A DNA stretch of 64,000 bases from Candidatus Magnetominusculus dajiuhuensis (GTDB lineage: Bacteria > Nitrospirota > Thermodesulfovibrionia > Thermodesulfovibrionales > Magnetobacteriaceae), in assembly GCA_015233465.1 (NCBI GenBank), contig JADFXP010000010.1:32886-96885 (forward strand), given 5' to 3'. The notes beneath the pieces were generated by a model that made no database searches, was not told where the DNA came from, and saw only the letters and a program-made list of their open reading frames with translations. Position numbers and translations under genes: made by a program. Within the stretch, counting starts at the first letter, position 1, and the number at the start of each line of letters is the position of its first letter. Positions 54,093 to 62,249 of the stretch are shown piece by piece.

Positions 54093-56486
54093 CTAAACAA
54101 TCTCATGCGATTTTAATTCCATTAAAAACATTGCCCCATTATCAATATTCTCAACCGATAACCTGCCCTCCATATTTTTCTCAATAATCTGCTTTGACAT
54201 ATATAGTCCAATCCCTGTGCCGTCTTTTTTTGAGGTAAAATATTGATCAAATACCCTTGAAATCAATTCCTCTGGTATCCCTCCTCCATTGTCCTTAAAC
54301 TTAATAATCGTCATATCATTATTATTTAAAATCTCTATTTCTATAAGTCCCTTTTCATTGTCCTTAATCAACCCTCTATTCCTCCTTTCTATAATTGCAT
54401 CCCTTGCATTTGTTAAGATATTTAAGACAACCTGTTTGAATTCATTTGGATAACCTGTTACTAAAATATCTGAAACAATTCCATCTGCCTTAATATTCTC
54501 AGCCGTTATACCATTTAAACTGATTAGAATACTTGATTTAATAATTTGCTCATAGAGAAGATTGATAACCTCAACAATTGTACTGCTTACATTAAACAAG
54601 ATCTTCTCCTTATCTGGTTTAAAAAAATTTCTAAAATCTTCAATGGTATTTGACATAAAATAAATCTGATTTGATATATCTCTCACGGACCTAGTAATAT
54701 ATATATCATCAAGTTCGCCAAACTTAAAGGCATCCGCCAGATCCTGAATAATAAGATTAATCGCATTAAGAGGCTGCCTCCATTGATGGGCTATTGCCCC
54801 AAGCATCTCGCCCATTGATGCCATCTTAGACTGCTGAGCAAGTAAGTGCATATGATTATAAAGCTCAATTTCAAGCTGTTTTCTTGCTGTGATGTCCTGA
54901 GAAGTGCCAACCAAATATATTCCTTTAAAATCTTCATTAAATTTAACCTCTACAAATGCGCTTATATATCGAATAGTCCCGTCTTCTAATATTATCCGAT
55001 AATCGTCACTGCGAAATTTTTTATTATCGTAGAGTATCTCATCAGACTTATGAATATCCTCAGGATGAATAAATCTTTTGATAGAATCATAATCAGGTTT
55101 AAACGTCCTTATATCAACGCCATAAATATTATACATCTCCTTAGACCATAAAACAGTATTATCATTGATATTCCAACTCCAGTTTCCGATATGAGCAATC
55201 CTTTGGGCATCATCAAGGGCATCTTTTTGAGCTGACAATTCCGCTTCAAATCTAATATGCTGCTCTTCTTTGATCTTTAGATTTTGAGCCATTACATTAA
55301 TTGAATCCGCTAAAATCCCAATTTCATCATGAGAATTCATTTTTACTTCATGGGTATAATTGCCCTGAGCTATGACCCTTGTAGTATTGGTCAAGCTGAT
55401 AATTGGTTTAGATATTGATTTAGAAAGCAGAAATATTACAATCACAAGCGTAGATATTAAGAAAATACTAATTGCAATAAATAAATGTTTTAAATGATAA
55501 ATTGGTGCATACGCCTCGTCTTTATCTATCTTGACAATAATACCCTTACCATTTAGCTTGAGATGATTCCAAACTGCAAGGACATCTTTACCTCTATAAT
55601 CAATGAATTGTCCATATCCATGTTCACCACTCACTGCTTTTTGCAAGGGTATAGCATCTTGAGACCCTATTATAATATTTCTTTTATACGTATCATAAGG
55701 ATCAAACCTTAGCGGTGAAACGATTATAGCCCTATTATCTATTTTTTCAACAAGTATAACCTCGCCAGTTTTTCCTAAGCTATTAAAATCACTTGACTTT
55801 AAAAGAAATTCATTTACATCAAGTACTATGGCAAGTACTCCAATAGGTGTAGATTTATCCATAACAGTGGCAGTTATAAGCATTTCAATTCTATTTGTCG
55901 GCTGAAAGAATCCAATTTCGGACTGCACTATCATATTAGGATTTTCTATAGACTTTTTATAGACCTCAGAGAGTATAGAATCCTTAAATTGTCCACTTAT
56001 TAGATTAGTTCCAAGCTCTTTATTACTTAACATACTGTAAATAACATCACCACTTGGGCTTATAAGAACAGCGTCATATTTTTCAAAGTTATTTAGATGG
56101 CGCTCAAAAAACGGCTTAAATTTTTGTTCTATAGCATGATATTTAGGCGAGTTGACCCCATCTTTATTAAAAACTTGTGAGAAACTATTGATTGCTTGTT
56201 GGAGGAGTAAAGAATGAGCCAAAACCTCTATATCATTTTTACGTTCTATGGCATAAGTCTCAATTTGATGTTTTTTGAGATTAGAAATAGTATTTAGTTC
56301 TGAGTAAATATGCCTTAAAAGTGAATCTTGCGCAACAGAAAAAAAAGAAAATCCAAGAATAATCAGAGGAATCAAGGATATAAATATAAACCAAAGGGCA
56401 AGTCTAAATGTAAGGGACTTTCCTTTAAAAAATATTAAGTTTTGCTTAATATGTTTAATCTGCATGTGGGTATTTTTTATTATCAA
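54093..56486 (-). CDS. Membrane-bound Cache-HAMP-PAS histidine kinase
   Basis: 797 residues. Membrane spans at about 28-50 and 340-362 flank a 290-residue extracytoplasmic sensor of the double-Cache type (VLISPSGDVIYSMLS, VLAIVLDVNEFLL). HAMP follows (KPIISLTNTTRVIAQGNYTH), then a PAS domain (IGNWSWNINDNTVLWSKEMY to VGTSQDITARK), HisKA (LGAIAHQWRQPLNAINLII) and HATPase (ILTNARDAIIERR, DNGGGIPEELISRVF). It should sense a small molecule in the periplasm. No receiver gene is adjacent, so it is an orphan kinase. The start may be seven codons in. Confidence 0.92.
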   Translation of the reverse strand: MIIKNTHMQIKHIKQNLIFFKGKSLTFRLALWFIFISLIPLIILGFSFFSVAQDSLLRHIYSELNTISNLKKHQIETYAIERKNDIEVLAHSLLLQQAINSFSQVFNKDGVNSPKYHAIEQKFKPFFERHLNNFEKYDAVLISPSGDVIYSMLSNKELGTNLISGQFKDSILSEVYKKSIENPNMIVQSEIGFFQPTNRIEMLITATVMDKSTPIGVLAIVLDVNEFLLKSSDFNSLGKTGEVILVEKIDNRAIIVSPLRFDPYDTYKRNIIIGSQDAIPLQKAVSGEHGYGQFIDYRGKDVLAVWNHLKLNGKGIIVKIDKDEAYAPIYHLKHLFIAISIFLISTLVIVIFLLSKSISKPIISLTNTTRVIAQGNYTHEVKMNSHDEIGILADSINVMAQNLKIKEEQHIRFEAELSAQKDALDDAQRIAHIGNWSWNINDNTVLWSKEMYNIYGVDIRTFKPDYDSIKRFIHPEDIHKSDEILYDNKKFRSDDYRIILEDGTIRYISAFVEVKFNEDFKGIYLVGTSQDITARKQLEIELYNHMHLLAQQSKMASMGEMLGAIAHQWRQPLNAINLIIQDLADAFKFGELDDIYITRSVRDISNQIYFMSNTIEDFRNFFKPDKEKILFNVSSTIVEVINLLYEQIIKSSILISLNGITAENIKADGIVSDILVTGYPNEFKQVVLNILTNARDAIIERRNRGLIKDNEKGLIEIEILNNNDMTIIKFKDNGGGIPEELISRVFDQYFTSKKDGTGIGLYMSKQIIEKNMEGRLSVENIDNGAMFLMELKSHEIV

Positions 56487-56544
56487 ATTAAAAAATTTTA
56501 TCCACTCAATAATAACATATCAAGAAAACCAAAAAGGTAAAAAT

Positions 56545-56835
56545 CTATAATCTTACAGCCTGAGCCGCGACCTCTTCCTTAATAGCAGTTATCATATCTT
56601 CAATCTTTAATCTAAGAATAAAATCTATACTTTGTTTTCCTTCTACTTGAAACTTTTTCATTAATCTTCTTCGTATATTTTGCATACTTTTATTATCAAC
56701 ATATGGGCTGCTATCATTATATTGTTTACCACATTTATTGCAAGTAAATGTTAAATGAGCAAACATAACCTTCCCGTGCTGTTGTATCCCAATTTCCTTA
56801 AACTCATCTGTTTTACAGTCACTGCATACTATCAT
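56545..56835 (-). CDS. Small zinc-ribbon-like protein of unknown function
   Basis: 96 residues with two CxxC knuckles (VCSDCKTDEF and FTCNKCGKQY) about 27 residues apart, a zinc-ribbon layout, followed by a basic helix (NIRRRLMKKFQVEG). Not recognised as a named family. It lies between a sensor kinase and a cyclic-nucleotide-binding gene, all minus strand; gaps of 58 and 61 bases allow but do not prove co-transcription. Confidence 0.55.
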   Translation of the reverse strand: MIVCSDCKTDEFKEIGIQQHGKVMFAHLTFTCNKCGKQYNDSSPYVDNKSMQNIRRRLMKKFQVEGKQSIDFILRLKIEDMITAIKEEVAAQAVRL

Positions 56836-56896
56836 TTTTATCCTCTGATTATTTTTCTATGCTGCGTTGACTTGGAGTTAATGTGTAAAGCTTGTG

Positions 56897-57298
56897 TCAG
56901 TTCTTTTTAATATTTCTTGCACATTGCTCTTTCAACGAAACAAGTTCTAATGTAGTATTTCTTAAACGTTTTACTATTGCTTTGATAATTACCATAAAAT
57001 ATTCAGCTGTTTTATTAATCTCTTCTTCGAGCAGGTCTTTATTCAATAAACCAACCGTTACATCTGTTATAGCCATCACATGTGCAGACCTGGGACCTCT
57101 ATCAAGATAACTCATCTCTCCAAAAATATCACCCTTGCCAAGTTTAGCGATGATTATTTTGTCATTATTAACCATCTTTGAAATCTCAATCTGTCCTTCA
57201 ATTACGACATAAGTACCCTCTCCAAAGGTCCCTTCCTTGAAGATAACTTTACCAGCTTTATAAGATTCAGTTAAACCTATAATTCTTGCGCTTATCAT
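56897..57298 (-). CDS. Cyclic-nucleotide-binding domain protein without DNA-binding domain
   Basis: 133 residues consisting of one cNMP-binding beta-roll and its helices: KVIFKEGTFGEGTYVVIEGQ, then the phosphate-binding cassette FGEMSYLDRGPRSAHV with the conserved Glu and Arg. The HTH of Crp-type regulators is missing. It may act as a sensor subunit for another protein. Confidence 0.85.
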   Translation of the reverse strand: MISARIIGLTESYKAGKVIFKEGTFGEGTYVVIEGQIEISKMVNNDKIIIAKLGKGDIFGEMSYLDRGPRSAHVMAITDVTVGLLNKDLLEEEINKTAEYFMVIIKAIVKRLRNTTLELVSLKEQCARNIKKN

Positions 57299-57396
57299 AT
57301 ATTACCTCTTATTTATACTTTACCACTATTTTTAGCATTCTTACCAGCTTTCTTAGTTTAAACTTTTGATTTTATTCAGATTAATAGTACACTGCT

Positions 57397-57496
57397 CTAA
57401 GCTGCCTTTAATCTCTTTTCAAAGTCAATAGGACTGATATAATTGATTGTTGAGTCTGTTCTTTCTATTATAAAATACCTCAATATAATCAAATGT
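57397..57496 (-). mobile_element. IS3-family transposase remnant
   Basis: Minus-strand fragments DYIEVFYNRK and, after a one-base frame change, STINYISPIDFEKRLKAA with a stop at 57397, match the C-terminal end of IS3-family OrfB transposases. The larger 84-codon frame containing the first part (57425-57679) is not a real gene. No terminal repeats are seen. Confidence 0.75.
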
Positions 57497-57672
57497 GTCA
57501 TTATTACCGCTGCCTCTTATACTCAGAATAAACCCAAACCTTTTATAGCAAGCAGCTTTCAAACAGGTGAAAATTTTTCTTCCATTAACATCAATGACTG
57601 AAACTTTGTATGAGAGATTAAGTGGGAGGAATTGACATTTTAGACAAGTGTAACAATTTGGAAAATTAGGAA

Positions 57673-57702
57673 TTGACAAAGTGCTTGAAACCCTTGTAAT
57701 AT
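57673..57702 (+). promoter_or_regulatory. Promoter of tRNA-Thr
   Basis: TTGACA, 18 bases, TAATAT: a near-perfect sigma-70 promoter ending 8 bases before the tRNA 5' end. Confidence 0.85.
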
Positions 57703-57710
57703 CAGCATAT

Positions 57711-57783
57711 GCCGAGGTAGCACAGTTGGTAGTGCAGCTGATTCGTAATCAGCAGGTCGGCGGTTCAAATCCGCTCCTCGGCT
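57711..57783 (+). tRNA. tRNA-Thr (anticodon CGT)
   Basis: Acceptor arms GCCGAGG and CCTCGGC pair fully. The anticodon stem GCTGA/TCAGC encloses TTCGTAA, giving anticodon CGT (reads ACG). The T arm has GGTTCAAATCC. CCA is not encoded. The 3' end lies 30 bases from the stop of a convergent integrase gene, so its 3' part is the likely attachment site. Confidence 0.95.
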
Positions 57784-57813
57784 TTAGTATCCATGCGGGT
57801 TTTGGCAGACCAA

Positions 57814-58878
57814 TCATTTCAATCCCTCACCAAATTGTATAGTTTTTGTATAGTTCATTTTACTTGTTAAGCAATTGTCTAAAATGTCTACTGCCTTTAC
57901 CTTATGACTTGGGGCAAGATGTGCGTATCTAAGGGTCATAGTTAAAGTCTTGTGTCCAAGTAACTCTTTAATAGTAGTTATGTCAATTCCAGCCATGACA
58001 AGCTGGCTTGCGAAGGTATGCCTCAAATCATGAAAATGGAAATCCATTATCTTAGCTTTCTTGCAAGCTGTATTAAATGACCGTTTAACTTCCAAATATG
58101 GCTTTCCAGTCTTACTGTCAAAAAAGACATAAGGAACATCTAATCTGCGGGTAATCCCTCTAAATATCTCATTTAATGTATTATTAATTGGTATCTCCCG
58201 CCTCTCCCCATTTTTAGTAATATCTAATAATATAAACCCATGCTGGAGATCAACATTATCCCATTTAAGAGATAATATTTCACCTTTCCTCATGCCTGAA
58301 TTGAGAGCAGTAATTATTATTGGCTTTAAATGGGTATCACAGGCGTTAATAAGAGATTGACATTCAACTTGGGAAAGATACCGCAATCTTCTATTATTTT
58401 CCTCAAGAAGTTTGACACGACTGATTTTCTTTAGAGTATCTTCTTCAACCATGTCCCATTCAACCGCCTTCCTGAACATGTGTTTAATTGTGGCTATATG
58501 TCTGTTTACAGTTGCGGGTTTATTGCCATTTCTGGTCTTGTCCGTTTGCAATTGCTCCAGTAACATTGTGCTGAATCTCCTCAATGGGAGATTGCCATAT
58601 AATTCTACAAGCTGCAGGACAAATCCTTTCTTACTTCTAAAAGACCTTTGTCTCTCAGCCCATATAAGATATTGAACGGATAACTCCCTAAATGTATGGT
58701 TAGCTATCTTTTTTATCTCTGGCTGTTTACCCTCTTTAATAGATTGCCTGCGGTTAATTAGCAATGCCTCAGCCTCTCTGAACTTTGGACTTCCAGAGGA
58801 TTCATATACTGTCTTTCCATCAAGACCAGAATATCGTATCCAATAAACATTGCCACGTTTGTAAATACCCTTAGTCAT
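57814..58878 (-). CDS. Tyrosine recombinase (integrase) of an integrative element
   Basis: Catalyses site-specific integration into the adjacent tRNA-Thr. The N-terminal arm-binding domain with YWIRYSGLDGKTVYESSGS is at 10-65, the SAM-like core-binding domain at about 70-155, and the catalytic domain at about 165-345 with Arg in LNSGMRKGEILSLKW, HDLRHTFASQLV, the second His in LLGHKTLTMT and Tyr in LRYAHLAP. All five active residues are visible. 354 residues. It overlaps the upstream Xre-type gene by 8 bases and is transcribed toward the tRNA. Confidence 0.95.
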   Translation of the reverse strand: MTKGIYKRGNVYWIRYSGLDGKTVYESSGSPKFREAEALLINRRQSIKEGKQPEIKKIANHTFRELSVQYLIWAERQRSFRSKKGFVLQLVELYGNLPLRRFSTMLLEQLQTDKTRNGNKPATVNRHIATIKHMFRKAVEWDMVEEDTLKKISRVKLLEENNRRLRYLSQVECQSLINACDTHLKPIIITALNSGMRKGEILSLKWDNVDLQHGFILLDITKNGERREIPINNTLNEIFRGITRRLDVPYVFFDSKTGKPYLEVKRSFNTACKKAKIMDFHFHDLRHTFASQLVMAGIDITTIKELLGHKTLTMTLRYAHLAPSHKVKAVDILDNCLTSKMNYTKTIQFGEGLK

Positions 58879-59077
58879 TCTTCAATTCTCCTTTCTCTTT
58901 AACTTCCCTTTCAATCCTGCGAAGCAGTATCTTTAGTGTTTTACTTGGATTTCTCACCCCCTTTTCAAGATATATTACATATCTTTGAGTTACGCCTATC
59001 AAATCACCAAAACTATTTAATGAAAGGTTTAAGTGCTTTCTAAATCTTCGTATATCTTCTGGTTTCCAATCGTTCAT
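58871..59077 (-). CDS. Xre/Cro-type regulator of the integrative element
   Basis: 68 residues with one helix-turn-helix (DIRRFRKHLNLSLNSFGDLI, then VTQRYVIYLEKG). A small Cro/cI-like DNA-binding protein, co-transcribed with the integrase. The promoter places the mRNA start at or near the ATG and no Shine-Dalgarno is seen, so a leaderless message, as known for lambda cI, is likely. Confidence 0.85.
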   Translation of the reverse strand: MNDWKPEDIRRFRKHLNLSLNSFGDLIGVTQRYVIYLEKGVRNPSKTLKILLRRIEREVKEKGELKND

Positions 59078-59083
59078 ATTTAT

Positions 59084-59145
59084 ATAATATCTGAACTATG
59101 TTCGTTTTGTCAAATTATTTTTTAGTATACAATTTACTATACAAT
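59084..59145 (-). promoter_or_regulatory. Promoter of the Xre-integrase operon with tandem TATACAAT sites
   Basis: Read on the minus strand: TTGACA (59113-59108), 18 bases, TATTAT (59089-59084), then 6 bases to the ATG. Upstream, AGTATACAAT (59124-59133) and ACTATACAAT (59136-59145) form a tandem pair 12 bases apart (plus-strand reading) that may be operator sites. Confidence 0.65.
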
Positions 59146-59213
59146 AGGCTTGAAAGGTGCATGGATACTGGATAAAATATTATAGATAACAGATTAGCAA
59201 TCAGCAGGTCTCC

Positions 59214-59534
59214 CTATCTTTTTATAGCCTTTAAGTTATTTATAGTTGTATCAACCGCTGGAACATTATCTAAATCAAGCCATTTATCTACTGCCGATTT
59301 CCTGAACATGAGTTTCCCGCCCTTTTTAATGTATGGAATTTCTTTAAGATGAGTCCGCTCATAAACCAATTTGTTTGATACCTTTAAATATTCAGCAAGC
59401 CCATTGACATCAAATATCTCATCATCTGCCTTAGACTTCCCATGCAATAAAGGTTTTATTAAGCACATTAACTCGTTAGCTATTGACTTATAATCTTCAG
59501 GATCAAGTTTAAATTTTATATTTTCTATGTTCAT
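59214..59534 (-). CDS. Excisionase-like MerR-type HTH protein
   Basis: 106 residues. The middle DVNGLAEYLKVSNKLVYERT, then PYIKKGGKLMFRKSAVDKWL, is the winged-helix 'excisionase family' DNA-binding motif. The first 45 residues are unassigned. In integrative elements this type directs excision by the integrase. About 140 bases upstream of the Xre gene. Confidence 0.8.
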   Translation of the reverse strand: MNIENIKFKLDPEDYKSIANELMCLIKPLLHGKSKADDEIFDVNGLAEYLKVSNKLVYERTHLKEIPYIKKGGKLMFRKSAVDKWLDLDNVPAVDTTINNLKAIKR

Positions 59535-59564
59535 ATTGTCTGTTTAAATAATTATCTATTCACT

Positions 59565-59921
59565 TTATAAATTAATATCCCAATTTATACATTTAGTCAT
59601 GTTATTTGAGTTTGTCTCTAAAACTGCCTCAGCGGGCATGGTTTTTTGTGTAGAAACATCTTTTAAAGGTCTCTTACCAAATCTATAATCAAATAAAGAA
59701 CACTTCTTTACAGCACATTCTTTTGCTTCTTGTTTTTGACCATTACAGCAGTCTAAACAATAATTCCTAAGCACTCTCAATTTAGGTCTGCCCTTTTTCA
59801 TTCTATATGGAAATAAATCACAATCTGTAATTTCACATTCTCTAACTGCCTTATGACTTCCACCTGTACAATCTATACATCTCAATCGTACCGCTTCAAG
59901 CGGGGTAATATTTCCAATCAT
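59565..59921 (-). CDS. Cys-rich protein with duplicated zinc-binding repeat
   Basis: 118 residues with two copies of a repeat: CIDCTGGSHKAVRECEITDC, then DLFPYRMKKGRP, and CLDCCNGQKQEAKECAVKKC, then SLFDYRFGKRP. Each has CxxC and C-x4-C, so each likely binds one zinc. Such proteins are frequent in phages and integrative elements, function unknown. It lies between the RepA-like and excisionase genes. Confidence 0.75.
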   Translation of the reverse strand: MIGNITPLEAVRLRCIDCTGGSHKAVRECEITDCDLFPYRMKKGRPKLRVLRNYCLDCCNGQKQEAKECAVKKCSLFDYRFGKRPLKDVSTQKTMPAEAVLETNSNNMTKCINWDINL

Positions 59922-59949
59922 TTATTAATTCTCCCTTAAAGATATATTA

Positions 59950-61194
59950 TTAAAAATAGTTTGTCTTAGGCATATCTGGAAATAGTGATTGACTTACAAA
60001 CTCTCTTTTCTTGCCAATCCCTTTATTCATACAGGTTTCCAGCCGTTGATTTTTATTTTTAGGGGAGTTTGGCAGTTTGTCGCCCCCTATAGGTTGACAA
60101 ACTGACAAACTGGTTTTTTCTATGGGTTTAGTCGTATCATCAACATCAGGGATGTCAATGTCATTACCACAATCAGGTATTGGTTCAAAGACCCTTGAAT
60201 TTCTTCTTTCAGGTATCTTTTTTGATTTCCAATATTTTCCCTCGCCTGAATTTAATAATGACCTAACCTTTTTATTTGTTAATTTCAAATCTTTTATAGC
60301 TTTGGCTATTATCTCTGATTGAATAGGTAGTTCCCCTTTGTCATTTATTAAACCAATAATAAGATCATAAATTTTATGAAAATCATCATCCTGCGGGGAT
60401 TGTGCAATCTCAAAACCCTTTATATCAGGATTGAATCTTAAAAATATTTCAAATGGATTGTATCTGGTCTTAATTCTAACCCCTAATTTATAGATATTAT
60501 CAGCATCAAATTCAACTCGTTCTTCTCCACTTTTAATTTCTTCCATGCCCAGAATGTGATCTGCAAGGTCTAATAAAACGGTACTACCTTTATAAGTATT
60601 ATCATTTCCTTTTGGAGTATGATGCAAAAGTATGATTGTAAATCCAAGTTCCCTAAGTTCCTTCAATCTTTGCATTATTAAAGCCATCTGTCTTGAATCG
60701 TTTTCATCGGATAGATTAGCAGCCCTTAGAGTATCAATAATAAGTAGTCCTGCGGGTAATTCCTTATAACGCTTCCAATCATTACTATCAAGACGTGGAG
60801 GTTGAATTTCATTACAAATATGCCATACAAATAAATTATCAGATTGCCCAATTTTTTCTGCCCGCTCTTTAAGCACTGCAAGCGGATTTTCAAAATCTAT
60901 ATAATATACGGGAGTCTTAATTGTCTTTAATCCCCAGATAGGCAACCCCTCAGCTATAGACCTTGCAGCCTGCATCAGTAAAGATGTCTTGCCAATTCCG
61001 CCTCTTCCAAACAATAAGATAATACTGCATGAGGGAATTAAGCCTTCCAAAATATATTCAATATGGACATCCAACTTTAGAATGTCATTCCATTTAAGTA
61101 ATGAATCAATGAGAGGTCTGGACTCAGGCTCATCTTTATTTATATATTTTTCATCCATTTCCAATAGTGCTTCTTTAAGATTAAAATCATTTTC
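59950..61194 (-). CDS. RepA-like RecA-fold ATPase/helicase of the element
   Basis: Walker A GRGGIGKTSLLMQAA near residue 64 and Walker B GLLIIDTLRAANLSDENDS, then LLHHTPKGNDNTYKGSTVL, are typical of hexameric RepA-type helicases (AAA_25) used for replication of plasmids and integrative elements. I start at the ATG at 61194 (MENDFNLKE), 10 bases after AAGGAG; an upstream ATG at 61245 lies inside the primase gene. The C-terminal 130 residues are basic and may bind DNA. It overlaps the CHC2 gene by 8 bases. Confidence 0.87.
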   Translation of the reverse strand, partial: ENDFNLKEALLEMDEKYINKDEPESRPLIDSLLKWNDILKLDVHIEYILEGLIPSCSIILLFGRGGIGKTSLLMQAARSIAEGLPIWGLKTIKTPVYYIDFENPLAVLKERAEKIGQSDNLFVWHICNEIQPPRLDSNDWKRYKELPAGLLIIDTLRAANLSDENDSRQMALIMQRLKELRELGFTIILLHHTPKGNDNTYKGSTVLLDLADHILGMEEIKSGEERVEFDADNIYKLGVRIKTRYNPFEIFLRFNPDIKGFEIAQSPQDDDFHKIYDLIIGLINDKGELPIQSEIIAKAIKDLKLTNKKVRSLLNSGEGKYWKSKKIPERRNSRVFEPIPDCGNDIDIPDVDDTTKPIEKTSLSVCQPIGGDKLPNSPKNKNQRLETCMNKGIGKKREFVSQSLFPDMPKTNYF

Positions 61195-61744
61195 CATTTC
61201 TTTTAAACTCCTTATACAGATTGAATTTTTCTTGCTCACTGCCAAATAAAAGAATATTCAACTGATATTCCCAGATATTCTCCAAGTGGTAAAATTTATA
61301 AAATACTTCTACCTCCTCCATGTTTTTAAATTGCGATTTTATTTCATGCCATTTTCTATATTTATTACGTAAGAATCGCTCATAGTCATTACACCAATCC
61401 CTAAACTTCTTGATTAACTCAAGCTTTCTAATAATATTCTTATCAGGCTTAGTTACATGTCCAGACTTTATACCAAGAAATATCAGTGTATCTTTAAATG
61501 AAATCCCCTCAATCTTGCCAATGAATTTAAAAATATCACCATCTTCACCACAACCAAAGCAATGGAATCTCCATTCATTTGTAATTTTACTTTTATAAAG
61601 GCTCAACGAGGGAGTTCGTTCCGCATGAAAGGGACATAACGTTTTTTTCTTCTGAAATATCCCATATTGAGTAAAGATGTCTAAGCTATTTTCATTTTTG
61701 AAGTCAGAAAGATTCTCCATATCTTTTTGCTTTATTATTATCAT
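61187..61744 (-). CDS. CHC2 zinc-finger primase-like protein (truncated primase type)
   Basis: 185 residues. The N-terminal CHC2 zinc finger is Cys37, His40 (CPFHAERTPSLSLY) and Cys62, Cys65 (HCFGCGEDGD). The Toprim catalytic domain of DnaG is absent; the C-terminal half is helical and of unknown fold. It is probably the DNA-binding half of a split primase working with the RepA-like ATPase. Its ATG overlaps the upstream small gene's stop by one base. Confidence 0.85.
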   Translation of the reverse strand: MIIIKQKDMENLSDFKNENSLDIFTQYGIFQKKKTLCPFHAERTPSLSLYKSKITNEWRFHCFGCGEDGDIFKFIGKIEGISFKDTLIFLGIKSGHVTKPDKNIIRKLELIKKFRDWCNDYERFLRNKYRKWHEIKSQFKNMEEVEVFYKFYHLENIWEYQLNILLFGSEQEKFNLYKEFKRNGK

Positions 61745-62013
61745 TAAACTTTTTCCTTGTTGCTGCTTGCCTTGAGATTAAATATCATCCCTAGTGTTGC
61801 TTTTATACCCTTAATAACATCTAATGAACCAATAGTAGTATTAGAATATATTTCAGCGATACTAATATTTACATCTCCAGAGACTTGAAATTTAATACGT
61901 TTGTTATTATTAATTTGAGGGATTACTTGATGACCTTTTGCAAGTAGAACTCCTGCTATGATTGCATCTTCAAAAACAGTAGGCTGTGTTTCGTGTGACT
62001 TATCCTTGTACAT
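61744..62013 (-). CDS. Small element-encoded protein, function unknown (DUF5659-like)
   Basis: 89 residues. FEDAIIAGVLLAKGHQVIPQ, then RIKFQVSGDV, resembles small phage/ICE proteins of the DUF5659 type (by memory). First gene of the replication unit; AAGGAGAT precedes the ATG. Confidence 0.5.
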   Translation of the reverse strand: MYKDKSHETQPTVFEDAIIAGVLLAKGHQVIPQINNNKRIKFQVSGDVNISIAEIYSNTTIGSLDVIKGIKATLGMIFNLKASSNKEKV

Positions 62014-62063
62014 TTTGTAATATCTCCTTTTTACAGATATTATTTTTTGTATTATTAATAATT

Positions 62064-62105
62064 ATTGTATAATATTTAGTACAAGCAGTCAAGTTTTGTA
62101 TACAA
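62064..62105 (-). promoter_or_regulatory. Promoter and palindromic operator of the element's replication operon
   Basis: Minus strand: TTGACT (62092-62087), 17 bases, TACAAT (62069-62064). Just upstream TTGTATACAA (62096-62105) is a perfect palindrome; its half site TATACAA recurs in the tandem sites before the Xre gene at 59124-59145, suggesting a shared repressor. Confidence 0.65.
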
Positions 62106-62249
62106 ATTTTATGCCAAAAATAACATATTGAAAATAAAGGATTATTTATTTTTTGGATATTAATATGTTAAAATAAATTAAGATAAATATTAACTATGAT
62201 TAATGAAAATCTTAATTTATAAAACTTAATGAAAAAAAGGACATGAATA

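Noticed and set aside
57425..57679. 84-codon minus-strand frame near the tRNA
   Set aside because: Its only recognisable part is the frameshifted tail of an IS3 transposase; the first 50 codons are not protein-like and overlap the tRNA promoter.
61195..61245. Upstream start for the RepA-like gene
   Set aside because: It would begin deep inside the CHC2 gene without a ribosome site; the ATG at 61194 has AAGGAG at good spacing.
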